From Stereum hirsutum FP-91666 SS1 (lineage: Eukaryota > Basidiomycota > Agaricomycetes > Russulales > Stereaceae), in the NCBI RefSeq assembly GCF_000264905.1, contig NW_006763134.1:1507626-1571625 (forward strand): DNA of 64,000 nucleotides, read 5' to 3'. The translations under genes and the position numbers were made by a program. The notes beneath the pieces are model-generated. The model did not search any database. It worked only from the letters and a program-made list of their open reading frames with translations, and was not told the DNA's origin. The first letter of the stretch is position 1. Each line of letters begins with the position of its first letter. Positions 34,787 to 47,300 of this stretch are shown here, piece after piece.

Positions 34787-36060
34787 ATTCGATCGTTTCG
34801 TATTTTCGAGAGTACCGATTGATGGTGAGAGACACGGAGGTGATGTACTCGCGTTCCAAGCCCCGAACTTGACGTCGATGATGGTGGTGCTCAGCAAAGG
34901 AACACGCACACTGTCAAACGAGCGCGCACAAACTCGGAGTGGCTTCCATAACGTACCCAAGCATATCACGGTTCCAGAAAAAAATCGTCCAAGCGAAGGC
35001 TCGAGAAGTCGAGTGAGTTGGTGGCACTGCCGTAGAGATAAGGAAGAATCATGAGGTTGCGGCTCCCCGTGGGCACCATAAGCTCGAATGGTCTCCAAGA
35101 TCAATCCACAAACCATGTGTCGCGTCACAAACCATCATCGACAACAGTCGCTTCTCCATTTGCAGCCATGCAGGGCATCTCGCATTGATAACGAAAAGTT
35201 CGCCGCCGCGAGACTTGGGCGTGGGACGACAAGGGTTGCCTTTTCGGGACCAGAGGTTGGATACGCGGTCACGTGGCAGATGTTCCAAGTCGCGTCCTGT
35301 CGCGTCGCGGCGAGCCGCCGGCATACGAATAGCGAACTCAGGAGGAACACCTAGAAGAAACTCCAAGAAGTGTTATTCGCGAGCAGCCAACACAGTGCAG
35401 TAAGAGTAACAGGAGCTACCCAAACGAGACGAAATGGTAGCCATGCCTTGGTCGAGCGTAAATGAACACAAACTTCAAGCTGAGTGCGTTGAGACAAAAC
35501 AAAGCGAGAGGGGGACGAGGTGGATAGAACGATGCAGAGGTAACCAAGAGATCGCAAAAGGTAGACTGTGGACGGGGACGGCTAAAATGAGAAATGCAAG
35601 AGGCAGGAGTCAGGAAGGAAATCCATGAGTCTGGGCCATGCAAGGTATCCGGTATATGTAGGGGAACGTGGAATGAACAATTGCTTGGGGTGCACAGTGA
35701 AGCCGAGTCCCATTGAAGGATTACATATGTACGGTGATAATGGAAAAGATTGGCTGTAAGAAAAAGAAAGAGGGATGCGAGCGGTGAACAGTAAATATCG
35801 GAGTGCAGGTATCGGCTTGGAGCGTGTTGTCGAGGAAATGGGATGCAGGTTGGTACGGAGGACGAGTGGGACGGCATGCACAGTATTCTGAACGATTGAA
35901 GTACATGCGACAAGCAGAGAATGGGTGATAAATATTGGGTGTTGGGATGTCCCATTGAATTTCGAACGCAAGTATGCACGAAAGAAGATATATGTTCATA
36001 GAGATCCCGTAGTCATGGCGTAGGGAGGATGGACGTTGAACACAGGGTTCGCTTGTCGTA
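34787..36060. other. Intergenic, no supported gene
   Basis: Upstream of the permease and downstream of the securin-like gene. The minus strand is open for 187 codons at 35416-35979, but the translation is low-complexity (Ser, Leu, Pro, His) and lacks any domain or splice context. Confidence 0.45.
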
Positions 36061-37174
36061 TCACCACGCGGGGTTGAATGCTATGTCACCGAACGCAAAC
36101 GCGCCACCGGTACCACGAGACGCAGCGAAACGCTTCGCGGAGGGCGAAGGCGAGGAGAACGTGAAAGCGGCATAGATCTCCTTGCGTTCAGGGGTGGAGA
36201 AATCTTTGGAAGGCCCTTTGTCTTTCCTCAAAGCTTCCGAGATCGCTGCGACGGAAGGGAGTGCTGCTGGCGGGGGTGAAGAGGCGCGAGCGGACCCGCG
36301 AGAGCGAACACTCTGGGAAGGCGTTTTGGCGAGTAGATCGTTTTTGGAGGTGACTCGGATCTGTGCGAAACAGGAATGTGAATCTACAAAGAAAAAGGTA
36401 CAAAAAATTATAGAGGATTACCTGAGGGCTAGGCTTCTTGCGCAAGGGAAGATCACTGGCAATCATTTGCTCATAAGCCTCAGAGACATCGGCGAGAGGC
36501 GAGACGGTGAGGTCGTAGCATTTCGCATCGATCACCGCCTGAGCCTGCTCACTCAGGGCCTTCATCGTCTCCTGCTCATCCACCATCGTCTTCGCCTTTG
36601 CCTTCTCGACCGCCTTCACCACCTTCGCGTCCTTCACCACCTTTGCGTCCTTGACCTCAGACTCCTCCTCAACCTTCGGCATCTCCGCCACCTTCTTAGT
36701 CAAACCCGCCCTGGAGTCCTTCTTACGTGGGATCTTGGACTTTGATCGCAAGTCCGTTAGGGTAGACTTTGTAGACTTGGCAATAAGGGTGTTGGAAGAG
36801 GTCGAAGAGGTCGAGGTCGACGCAAGCCTGCGCTTCTTCATCTCAGGCTTATCCTTCTCGATCCTTTCGGCCTTTGGAAGGAAGAGTTTGGTAGTCAACG
36901 CACTCTTTCCCTTACTATCCTTCCCCTTTTGCTTCAGGGCGCCATCAAGACCAAGTCGAACGCTCGTAATCGGGTGGAGGTTCTCCTTTTCGCTAGAGGT
37001 CGCGAATGAAGGAGCAGGAGCAGGAACGTTGGTGTTCGAAGAACCAGCGGATTTGTCTTGGGTGAGAATAGCAGCGGTGTTGTTGGAGCCCTTTTTGGTC
37101 CTAGGGCGTACGGGGGCCTCGTCGACGAAGATAGTAAATGTACGAGCTGTGGTAGCGGTGGTGGCCATTGTCAT
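36061..37174 (-). CDS. Securin-like protein with KEN box
   Basis: Two exons on the minus strand, 37174-36422 and 36360-36061, give 350 residues. The protein is basic, Ser/Lys-rich and largely disordered. Residues 63-65 are a KEN box (SSEKENLHP), a degron read by the anaphase-promoting complex, and RLGL at 73-76 fits a D-box. Lys-rich blocks (AERIEKDKPEMKKRRLAS, RSKSKIPRKKDSRAGLTKK) suggest nuclear localisation, and the acidic segment DVSEAYEQMIASDLPLRKKP precedes the intron. This layout (N-terminal KEN/D-box, basic middle, short C-terminal conserved part) is that of fungal securins (Pds1/Cut2), inhibitors of separase. Other KEN-box regulators are possible. A longer N-terminus from the ATG at 37267 is open but less likely. 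Confidence 0.5.
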
Positions 37175-39274
37175 ATCACTGTGCCGTGTTGCTGGCAATT
37201 TGTCGTAGTCGTGTGGTAGCGCAGATACAAGTGAGATGTGTAGAGATATGTTGTGTCGTTGAACCAAGAAGATAAAATGTCACAATCGGATTGATCAAAG
37301 GTTGTCGGTCGATGGCACGGGTGGCGGTCACAGATGGAAGCGACTGTTGACGACGACAACGAGCAGAGTTCAACCGCTTGCCGCGAATTTGAAACTCCGC
37401 CGGAGCGTGTCCCGCGCGTTTTCCTTTCGATCTCACGTGATCGAGTTATTCTGTGGCACTCACTCATTTTCAGTTTCTCTTGACCCCCTCGACGACTTGC
37501 CTTGATTTTTCGTATTCCACTGTTCTGTTGTCTATTTTCTATGTTTCATTTTCCCCAGGTGAGTTCTTTTCCATAAGTGACACATGCGGCGTCGAACCTA
37601 GACCTTACCAGGATGCATGTTCATCGACTTGGCTCAGTCCTTCGCCGGAGTTGATGGGAAAATGTGTAGTTGTACCAGTCAATAAGGCGCTGCCATCGAT
37701 GTTCTATCTCACATTATAGGAGGAGAACATGGTCCGCTTACTGAGATCACTGGACCTCCTGACTGCCACCAGATATCTGAAGTGCCCAGTTCACCGTTCC
37801 GGGAAAATCTCCTATGCCTGGACAGCTCAAGAGGAAGGGATATGGCACGCTCTCTTCGTGGTCTTTCGCGTTACCTTCTAAAGCTTTGACACATCTATCA
37901 ACGGGTAAGCATGAATGCCCAATTTTGAAACCGCAGCCGGTGCTTTCGATTGTCTTCGTAACAGATCAATTTCACATGAATAGTATCTCAATGTTGCCTC
38001 TATCTAGAGCTGGTACATGTCGGGTCTTACTCCACTTTGCCATCTCGACATGTGGTGTCGAAACGTCTATATATCTTCTCAGAAGACGTTTGCTCCTCCA
38101 GATTTCAATGTCATTTCAGGGTGTTCGGGTATTGTGTGTCACTGAATGTGATATTTATACATCGCTTTGCACCACCAGCATCGAAGGCAAATTCTCATCT
38201 ACACCCTTTTGTCATGCGTAAGGATCGTGGAGGAGCTCAGTCGGGTACCTATCCGAGAGACCAAGAATACTTTTATGGATCATGTCTCGCCCTTGTTACC
38301 AGTTGACTAGCGAAATATGGCGAGGTCAGGTTAGTCTATCCGGCGATGGCTGCTTTCAAATCGAAAGAGCATCCGCTTGATCAAGACGACAGAGATTCCG
38401 CTCCGTTCCTCAGATACGATTGCATGCCATGCCCGATATTATGCCAGGCAAGAAATATAGGAACATATGCTCTGTTCCCGGTGCCGGCCCTGGGGTGGCC
38501 CCACGTCGAACCTGCCTGGAACGGAGGTCAACTCGTTCGTTATCCCTATCTCCATGACGTTGTATGCGTCTCCCAAATGTTCCTGTTCGTCATCGTCGAC
38601 GTTGAGGGCGTGAACCTTTACCGCTCTACCGTGCTATCTTTACACAATTCGTTTGCCCCTGTGGTAAAGAGTGCAAGTGGAATGTGCTTCGACTTCGGTG
38701 CCGTGCACCTTATTGCCGCCATTTCGCTCCGAAATTCTCGGATTTGACCTGGTCCCATCGGCTGCGATATTTGCATAATAAAGCTTATATGGCACGAGCA
38801 TATCCTTGGACGCAGGTTTTTTTTGGACGCTGTATGGATCGCGGCTCGGGAGGGATATATATCGAGCGAGCGTTGGCTCCTGAACGAGGAGCCGTACAAG
38901 CTGACAGGGGGAGCCGAAGAGCCGGCGGGAGAAGACGCAGGGTCTTTGTACCGATCTGACGTTTTGCGTTCATTTTCCGTTTGCGGCTTCACATACGATC
39001 TCGGCCTGTGCACGTCTGTCAGATCTGGCTTGACTCCCTGGAGTACAAGTATGGCCGATCTAGCTTCCGCCCATGCTCTCTGCTCTCGCCCGGAACGTGT
39101 TACGCTCATGGTGGACACGCCCAAGCCTCCCCGCCATCACGTTCTCCACACGTAAAACCCACTCGCCGCTTTCGCATCTACACCTTCTGCTTTGACCTGC
39201 CCAAGTCCACCTCTCGCTCCTTCCGACGAGGCTCAGGCTCTCCGTTTTCCTTCTTCTTTTCCTCTCTATTTTCT
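37175..39274. other. Intergenic, divergent promoters plus unexplained sequence
   Basis: About 2.1 kb between the divergent securin-like and kinase genes. Frames open for 90-135 codons occur at 37814-38221 and 38346-38747 on the plus strand but show no recognisable protein. It may hold the promoters, a long leader, or a missed small gene. Confidence 0.4.
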
Positions 39275-41778
39275 ATGGCGTCAACCACCCCCCCTCGCCC
39301 GCCAGCCCTCGGATCTCTCATCGATGATGGTGCACTCGAGCTCGTCTCCGTCCTTGGCTACGGAGGTTACGGTATCGTCTATCGCGCCGTCGAGACCACC
39401 TCCACTTCCGCGGAGCCACGATCCTACGCGGTCAAGTGCCTCTTCCATTCACAGATGCGCCACTCTTCCCGCCAACGCCGTCTACATCTCCAGGAGATTA
39501 CCCTGCACCAACTCGCATCCGCTCACCCAAACGTCGTAACTCTCCACCGCGTTATTGACGATGGAGCCTACATATTCCTCGTTATGGACTACTGCCCCAG
39601 TGGCGACCTCTTCTCGCAGATTCTCCACAAACGGCGATATCTCGGTCACGACGGTCTTATCAAACACGTTTTCCTCCAGCTTCTCGATGCGGTCGAATAT
39701 TGTCATTCGCTGGGCATCTTTCACCGAGATTTGAAGCCAGAGAACGTCCTCTGCTTCAACGGCGGCCTTCGACTTGCCATAACCGACTTTGGGCTCGCCA
39801 CAACTGACCGCGTCAGCGACGAGTTTCGGACGGGCAGCGTTTACCACATGAGTCCTGGTACGTCATTTCCAGCGCAGCTTGACATGCATTTGACAGCCAG
39901 CCACTAACTGATTCGCAATTGACTTCAATTATAGAATGTCAAGGCGGGGTCTTCGCGCCCACTGGGACGTACTCACCACCGTCAAATGACATTTGGTCCC
40001 TCGGTATCATTCTCCTCAACCTCAGTCAGTCTTCGTTTTCCTTTCTTCCTCAGTGACAGCGGCTAACCACGCGGCTCATTTTGCATTTCGGTTGACTTCA
40101 ATAGTCACAGGTATGCTCACCCTCGTCTCTCCTCATCCCATTACTCCGAGTAACAAAATTCCCTTCATGTAAAGGTCGCAATCCATGGAAGTCTGCATGC
40201 CCTTCAGACCCAACGTTCCACGCCTATCTCCAAGACCCATTACACTTCCTTCCCAGTGTCCTCCCTATCTCCTCCGAAGTCAACGATGTTCTCGTCCGCA
40301 CCCTCGACGTCAACCATCGCAATCGCATCTCCATCGCAGAGCTCCGTCGCTCTATCAAGGGCATCAATTCCTTCTACTCAGAAGACGTCGTCTTTGAGAA
40401 CTCCATGGCTCGTTGCGCTTGGGAGATCGGCATTGACATCACCAACGGCACGAACCCTGAAGACGGACCCAACTTCAGCATGCCCGTCCCTCCACCGGAG
40501 GAACCTAAGTCTGCTTGGAGCGTCGATACGGAGCCGGAGATGGTCTTCGCGGCGCAGGAGGAGCTCGACGATGCGTTGTCGGATAAATCGTGGACATTGC
40601 AAGACTCGAGGGAGACTTGGGGCGCCAGGGGCGACGAGGAGCTGAGGTCGAGGTCGCCATCGCCGGCTCCTTCGACACCATTCCAACAGGCCTTCGACGC
40701 TCGGAATAACCGAAGAGCCACTCCGTCGTCGTCATACTCGATGTACTCGCCGGCGCTCTCTGAACCATATATGTCTACGGATCCCGCTTTTACGGATGCA
40801 TCTGTGAACTACTCGAGTAGGATCGTTGTTCGTGAGGTTGACAGCACCGCTTACGACGGTAGCGTCATCATGCGTTCGACAGACTCTGGGACGATGCACA
40901 CGGCACTGGAGAGTATCGGCACGACGGGCGGGTCTTCTTATATCGTTCCTTCCGCTGTTCCACCTTCGAAGCCGATACACCCTCCCTCTTCACCCATCGA
41001 CGTCGGTATGAGCGATGACGATCAGGACCAGGATGCAGACGAAATCAACCAAACCATGAGCTGGACGCAAGCTTCGTATAGTCAGCCTTCTGCGCCTACT
41101 TCTCGAGACCTTTCCCCCCTTCAGACCGGCACTACTTCTACAGCCGTCGGCCACGACTCTTCTCACCATCACCGCTACTCGCCGATGGACACCTCTCCTG
41201 GCACTCAATGGCGAGACTCGTACTCCTCGCCGGCCGCTCTTCCGAAGTCCCAGCCTCCCACTTCATCCAACAAGCCTCCTATCTTCTTTCCTGTCGTCAC
41301 GCAGATGTCGTCACCCGTCGAACGATCCTCGAAACCTTTCATTCCTGACGATTCCATATTGAGGCGACCACCGAAACCGAGGGCCTCGTCATTCTTCAAC
41401 CCTATCCGGCTTGCGTTTCCGCGCGCCGTCTCTCCACCTCCTCCCATTCCCTTCCTTCCGAGGAGGGATACTCGGAGAGGTCTCATCCACGACGCACCCA
41501 TCCATACTCCAATTCCGCAGTCTGCGCCGCCACACTCCGCATATCGGAGTTTCCTGCCGCCGACCAGGCCTCAGGATGAGCACAAGCACACGGCGGGCCC
41601 GGGGTTCGGAGGTCATGTTCAGACGATCCACCACAAGCACATGCAGACGCCTATCCAGGCGAAGGTGAACATGCACGGGCACGGACAAGGCAGCGGGAGA
41701 AGGAGGCGAAGACAGCCATTGAGGAGCGCCAGGGACTGGCTGTTCTCGGGTAGGTTATTTGGGGCTGGCGCGATCTGA
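39275..41778 (+). CDS. Ser/Thr protein kinase, Ran1/Ksp1 type
   Basis: Exons 39275-39857, 39935-40024, 40105-40110 (6 nt) and 40175-41778 give 760 residues. The kinase domain spans about residues 20-300: glycine loop GYGGYGIVYRA, catalytic lysine in YAVKCL (K54), HRDLKPEN, DFGLA, an activation segment ending GSVYHMSPE, and WSLGIILLNLITGRNPWKSA. The sequence resembles fungal Ran1/Pat1/Ksp1/Sks1 kinases, which link nutrient state to growth and sexual development. The long C-terminal tail (about 430 residues) is Ser/Pro-rich with basic and His-rich patches, probably disordered and phosphorylated. Without the 6-nt exon the conserved LITG would be lost. Confidence 0.88.
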
Positions 41779-42801
41779 CTTGGAGCGATGGCAGGCTCGA
41801 CGAAGAGGTGAGGCCGAAGCGGCGGATATTTTTGTTATATATTTATCAACTTCGACCGCATCACGAACAATAGTTTGTTTTATTCTTGTATATACCAGAG
41901 TCGTCGGGGTTTCCTTTCCTTCTCTGTTGTTCTTTCCTCTCTCCCTTGCTTTGCAGCATAGCATACACACTCATTTACATCAGTTTAGTTCTTGCATTCT
42001 ATCGCATTTCGTTCACTCCCAAGCACCAAGCACCTCATTTCTTTATTAACTTTTCTCTTGCTATCGATCCTACCCTGATACACATTGCGCAGGGCTTCCG
42101 ATCATCTTCTCTTTCACTCCCCCCATCACACATCCCTTTGCCTTGCTTCACATGCCCCAAACTTGCTTGTATGATAACGTGTTTCTTCTTGCTTCGATCG
42201 CCATATCTCATCTCCTTACCTCCCATTGCATGCATGTCTCTGACTGTACTCATCATCACTACGTAGAGTTATCTTATATCGGTCCCCGAACCAACAGTGT
42301 CACGACTTACTTTACTTATGTTAGTGCCAGGTGTACTAGTTCTTTATCGTCGACTTGACTTTCGACGCTTCATTTAGTGTAACCTTTGTAATCGAAGATA
42401 CACTTTGACATTCTTATCCTCGAGGCCACAATGCGCCGACCTGTTTCGGATGGACGAAGTCCATTCGCATACCCACGACCTTGAGCTAAGGCTTCATTTA
42501 GCTTCGCAGGGAGGGTTCGGCTCCGGCTTCCTCTCCCCATGCACGCATCACCTCGCGCCAATGTCGCTCGGGTAAGCCTGGTAGAAGCGACGAGTTCTCG
42601 CGAAAGTAATCCGAGGACAGAATGCCCTCCTTTCCATGGGAAAGAACAGTCGCATCTTCTTGAATTCTGTGCCACACTCGTGCCACACCGTTCCCAATTC
42701 GGGTGGCGCACGTTCTTCCGGCATTGCCCGTTTTGTGTCGCTCTTTCCACTTGCCTCCACAAAAACGTTCTAGCTCGAACCTTCAAGGAAAACGCCGCAC
42801 C
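41779..42801. other. Intergenic spacer
   Basis: Kinase 3' flank and upstream region of the prephenate dehydratase gene. The plus strand is pyrimidine-rich at 41,880-42,250. No gene supported. Confidence 0.5.
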
Positions 42802-44280
42802 ATGACCACTCCCGAGTTAACTCTGGGAAAGGGTAGATTGCCCGTCCTCGCTTTCCTCGGTCCGGAAGGAACATACTCGCACCAGGTATGTCTCAAGTTC
42901 TCAATTGCACCGAGTAAGTATGTCTGTCCTCTGGTGTTTCTGTTTCATAACGGACTCGAGAACAAGAGCTCTCGATCTGGAATCTGCGGAGATTGGCGGA
43001 GCGGAGAACTTTAAAACTTTAATCAAGCTATCGAAATGGAGACTGACTTGAATCTCATCTTCTACATACTTCCGTTCATTGTAGGTTGCCCATGCTAATT
43101 TCGCGGCTTCGGTGGAGTATAGCCCGAGGGCAGGCATAGCTGGTTAGTGTGGTTCAGCAAAATTCAACTCACCGTCACAAATTAGAACTGCTCGGGGATT
43201 CAATATGTTTTCTTATTTTTGTTTCGATGGGCAAGACGTCTATCATAGCGTCGGCGAAACGATTCCTCTCGGACTGCTCCCGCAGGAAAATACTATCTAC
43301 GGGGCGGTAACGGAGACCTATGATATCCTGCGTTCCCTAGATCTTGGTAAGACGAAATGGATACGCGGGGCTGTGGTTCTTCCTGTAAGCCATTGTCTCC
43401 TTGCGAGAAAGGGGCAGAAGTTATCAGGGATCAAGAGAGTGTTGAGCCACGAACAGGTAAGCCCCTATAGAAGGCGAGGAGGCCTTCCTCCGTATCGGGT
43501 ACCATCAGATGTTTGACCGATTGTGTGTCACAAAATATTCTTCTGAAGGCTCTAGGTCAGTGTGGCAAGTTTCTCTCGACGCATCTACCCGACGCGAAGT
43601 TGGTGAAAGTGTCCTCGACGGCCCTCGCGGCTCAAAATCTTAGCCTATCACTGGATGCCGGTCCATCCAGTCTTGACTCAAAGGTGAATACCATGGAGTG
43701 TGCTGTCATAGCCTCCAAGTTCTGCGAGACAATTTTCGATGAACTGGAAGTATTGCACGAAGGGATACAGAACGAAGAAGGTACGACATTCCCTGCCCAT
43801 CATATCGCAGATTCTTCTACTTCAAGAGACAACAACTAACGATCTCTTCGTTCAATAGACAACTTTACGCGGTTCTACGTGCTCGCGAACCATCCCACTT
43901 CCCCCGTACCTTTGATCTCAAACCCAAATCACGAAGACTCGCAAGGAAGTGGACAAGCACTCGTACGCATCACCGTTGGACCGATAGTGCACTCGCCAAC
44001 AGCAGAGTCGACAACATCGCCGTCCATCTTAGAATGCTTAGCTATGCTACCGCACGCTGTCTCCCGCGTAGATCGGCGACCGTCCATACAACCTATTCCC
44101 TTCCAAGACGTATATTTCGTAGAACTATTAGAGCGGTTCGACAACTTGAATATAAATGATGGAGATGGTAGTGACGGTCTTGAGAGGGAGGGCGAGTCGC
44201 GATGGGCAAAGGGAGTCCAAGATGGTGTGCGTCGAGTAAACGACGGAGGCGGGTGTGCGCAGATTTTAGGGATCTGGTAG
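42802..44280 (+). CDS. PHA2: Prephenate dehydratase
   Basis: Five exons, 42802-42885, 43085-43142, 43236-43456, 43549-43780 and 43859-44280, give 338 residues. Start MTTPELTLGKGRLPVLAFLG then PEGTYSHQ, the hallmark N-terminal motif. VGETIPLGLLPQENTIYGAV holds the catalytic-site PQENT variant of PIENS, and HEQALGQC the second conserved block. The C-terminal part contains DNFTRFYVLA (equivalent of the TRF motif that includes the catalytic Thr) and an ACT-like region, which in the family binds phenylalanine for feedback control. The enzyme converts prephenate to phenylpyruvate in phenylalanine biosynthesis, in the cytosol. One acceptor (at 43548) ends AAG instead of CAG/TAG. Tail-to-tail with the ELYS-like gene, 93 bp apart. 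Confidence 0.9.
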
Positions 44281-44373
44281 TTTCCCAACCAAGATGAATA
44301 TATATAGCTAAACAAATTACCCTTGATACAACCGTTCAATCGAGAGAGAAAAACGATAGTAGGCGTCCACTAA

Positions 44374-47300
44374 TCAAGACCGTCGCGCCATCTGAACCGT
44401 CACTTCAGCAACCCGTTTCTTCCTCCCCGTACTCTTCTTCCTGGGTGTAGCACTCGTCCCAGCAGCACCCGCACTCGTACTCTCATTTCCCGAAGCCTTC
44501 GCCGATCTCCTCGTCGACCTCGCCTTGGTCGGTGACGCGCCCGCCTCACTTCCGCTATCGTCTCCTTTCACACTCCCCGCTGCACTCAACCTGGAGCTCC
44601 TCCTCGTCGGCCTCATCAGTATCACACTCTCATTCTCCTCATCCTCATCATGCCTAGTCTTAGCAGAGCGTGAGAGACGGGTGGATGCTTTTTTCCCCGG
44701 TGTGGTGGCGACGGCTCTGCTGGAGGATCTAGACTTCTTCAATGGCGGGGGTAAAGGGGCGACCTCGTCTTCCTGCTCTGACTCGTCATCGTCCTCCAAG
44801 CCTACAGAAAACCCACCAGGGATCTTGCGTCTGGCTCCACGAGCATGGGCACTCCTCGAGGTCGTAACCTTCGTAGGTGACTTAGCAGCCACGGCGGGAG
44901 CAGATTCCTCCAAGATCGGGGCCGGCGGAGGCTGCAAGACCGGTGAAGTCGGACTGTTCGTGTCCTCGTGAAAGGCTCCAGGAATAAGCTTATCGACGCT
45001 CGGGAGTGATCTCTTCGGAAGAGCCCTCCTCGTCCGCGGCGGGCCCTGTGCGGTCTGTGACTGGCGTCTAGAGCCCGAGGCGGAAGCTGAGACTCGTACG
45101 GGTTTGGGTGAGGGAGGTGCGACGAAGACGGAGTGCTCGAATTGAGGGACATCATCATCCTCTGTTATCGAATGAACCTTCTGCATTTGTTGCGAGCTAT
45201 TCGGTTCCGTGGTGGCCCCATCATGGTGGTCATTGTCGACCGTGTCTCCACCATCCGATTTACCGTCTGCACCCGCACCCGCACCTTTATCCCCGCCATC
45301 CATGTCTACATCCTCGTTTCTAATCGACTGCCGCCTCGATTCTCTACCTTCCTCCTTCCCGTTCGTCGCACCAGTCCCAGACCCTGAAGGCGAAGTCCTG
45401 TCTGCATCAGCGGAAGTCGAAATGTTAGCAGGATTTGTAGCGGTCGTCGATCCTGTTGTTTGAGCGACGTCGGGAGCGGAAGGTGCAGGCGGGGTGTAGA
45501 ACGCATTCTTGACTTGGTTGGCAGGTACCGCCTTCGGGCCAAACAACGACGAAGGTGCGGCCGCGACGCCCGAGCCCAGACCCGCCGACTTCCTTCTCCC
45601 TCCCCCGCCAGCAGTGGTCTGTGCGCGCGAGGCACCGACACTAGCACCGGTAGACCTTGGCGACGGTGAGGCTGGGTTGGGGCCTGAAGACAAGGGCAAG
45701 GGCGAGGGATTCAGCTGTGTCTGCGATCGATTTTGCGGAGTCTGGGTTTGGGAGCCTGGGGGGGTGAATAGGAGCCCGGGCGTGCCGGGCGTGTTGGCGA
45801 GATTCGACCCAAGCGAATGACGCGCACGTCCGAGGATGAACGATTTCGATGCAGAGCTGGTCCCAGCAGACTGGGGCGAGAAATACTGTGGGGCAGCTTT
45901 CTTCTTCGGCGTCGTGTATGGTGAGGAGGCCTTGTTCGGACTGCTGGTGGTGTTCGCCACGCCATTGACGCCGCTGACTTTCTGCAGCGTGAGCTGAGTG
46001 AGTCTCAGGGCATTCACCTTTCTCTGCATCTGCTGCGCCATATTCATTCCCTGACTCTTCTTCATCATCTCCTTGACATGCTCTTCAATTTCCTCCTTCT
46101 CGATCCCACCGAGCACGCTCCAAATCTCGCTGATCATCTGCTTTCTCTCATCGACCACCGCCCTCGCCGCATCCTCGTCGTTCTTGGAATGTGAGTGTCC
46201 AGACGTAGGGGGAGGGACGATGTTGAACTGTGCGTCGAGGTCGATGGCTTTAGCAAAGAGCCCTGCGTGGATATATCGTGTGCAAAGGAGAGTTTGTAGG
46301 ATCGCGGTGCCACGATAGGAGAGGTCTGGTCTGACATTCATTGGGTCGTCTGCTAGGGCGGGAGGGAAAGGTACTTCGAAGGCGATATCTTTGATTAAGG
46401 AGTGCTCGTACGGAGTAAATGGCAGGGCTAGAAGGTGTGAAAGGGGTTTGGGCCGCGGAGCCGCTGTGTAATGAACATAACAGGCCATGTCAGCCATTTA
46501 ATGATCCAAAGTCCACGAAAGAAAGTGTAAACGGCGCCTACGTTCAAGACACCACCAGATTATCCTTCTCAATAATCTCGATCTCATGCTCGGAAAGTCT
46601 TGTCCACGAGTTTCTTCTGGGAAGGTTCGTTGATAATTCCAAGCATCGGCGATATTAGATTCTGCCAGAGCGATCGTGTATCGCTCGATATCATCAGGCT
46701 CGGTGAGGAGCGGTTTTGAGGTTCGGACATATCTCAAAATGAGAGGATATGGCGAGGGATCGAGCGAGAGGGCTTGCAGAATTTTAGAGGTATAGTCTCG
46801 ATTGAGACGGACATCGGACAGGATTGAGACCGCTTTCTGATGGATGGAAAAAGAGTCAGTGTCCTATCACATTTTACGATAGTGAGAGAAGGTGATAAAC
46901 CGAGTGTCAGAGGAGACAACGCCTTCATCGTGACTGTGGCCACTTGGCCAATACATGTTATCCACGGTCAAGAAACAGAAATGCTCGAAAAGAGCACCCC
47001 GACAGTATGTGAATGACCTCAACCTGCATGAGCATCTATCGACGAGATGAATGGTTGTGGGACTCGTCAAATGCAGAGGAGGGCGACCATGTATCCAATA
47101 TCGGATTGGAGTGCTCTATGGTGTCGATTACTCCAATGCATGAAGGAAAGGTGAGGTGTCGCGAGTGAAACAGTGAGGAAGTGAAGTCTCAATGAAAGGT
47201 TATGCACGATGTTTACAGTCATCTGGACCACGGCTGCAATTCTAATACCCAGACGACTAGACATTCGCGCACCAGTGGCTGCTTCTAGTCCTTGGAGTAT

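Noticed and set aside
35416..35979. 187-codon minus-strand open frame
   Set aside because: Low-complexity translation, no domain, no supporting splice structure; could be chance in pyrimidine-rich sequence.
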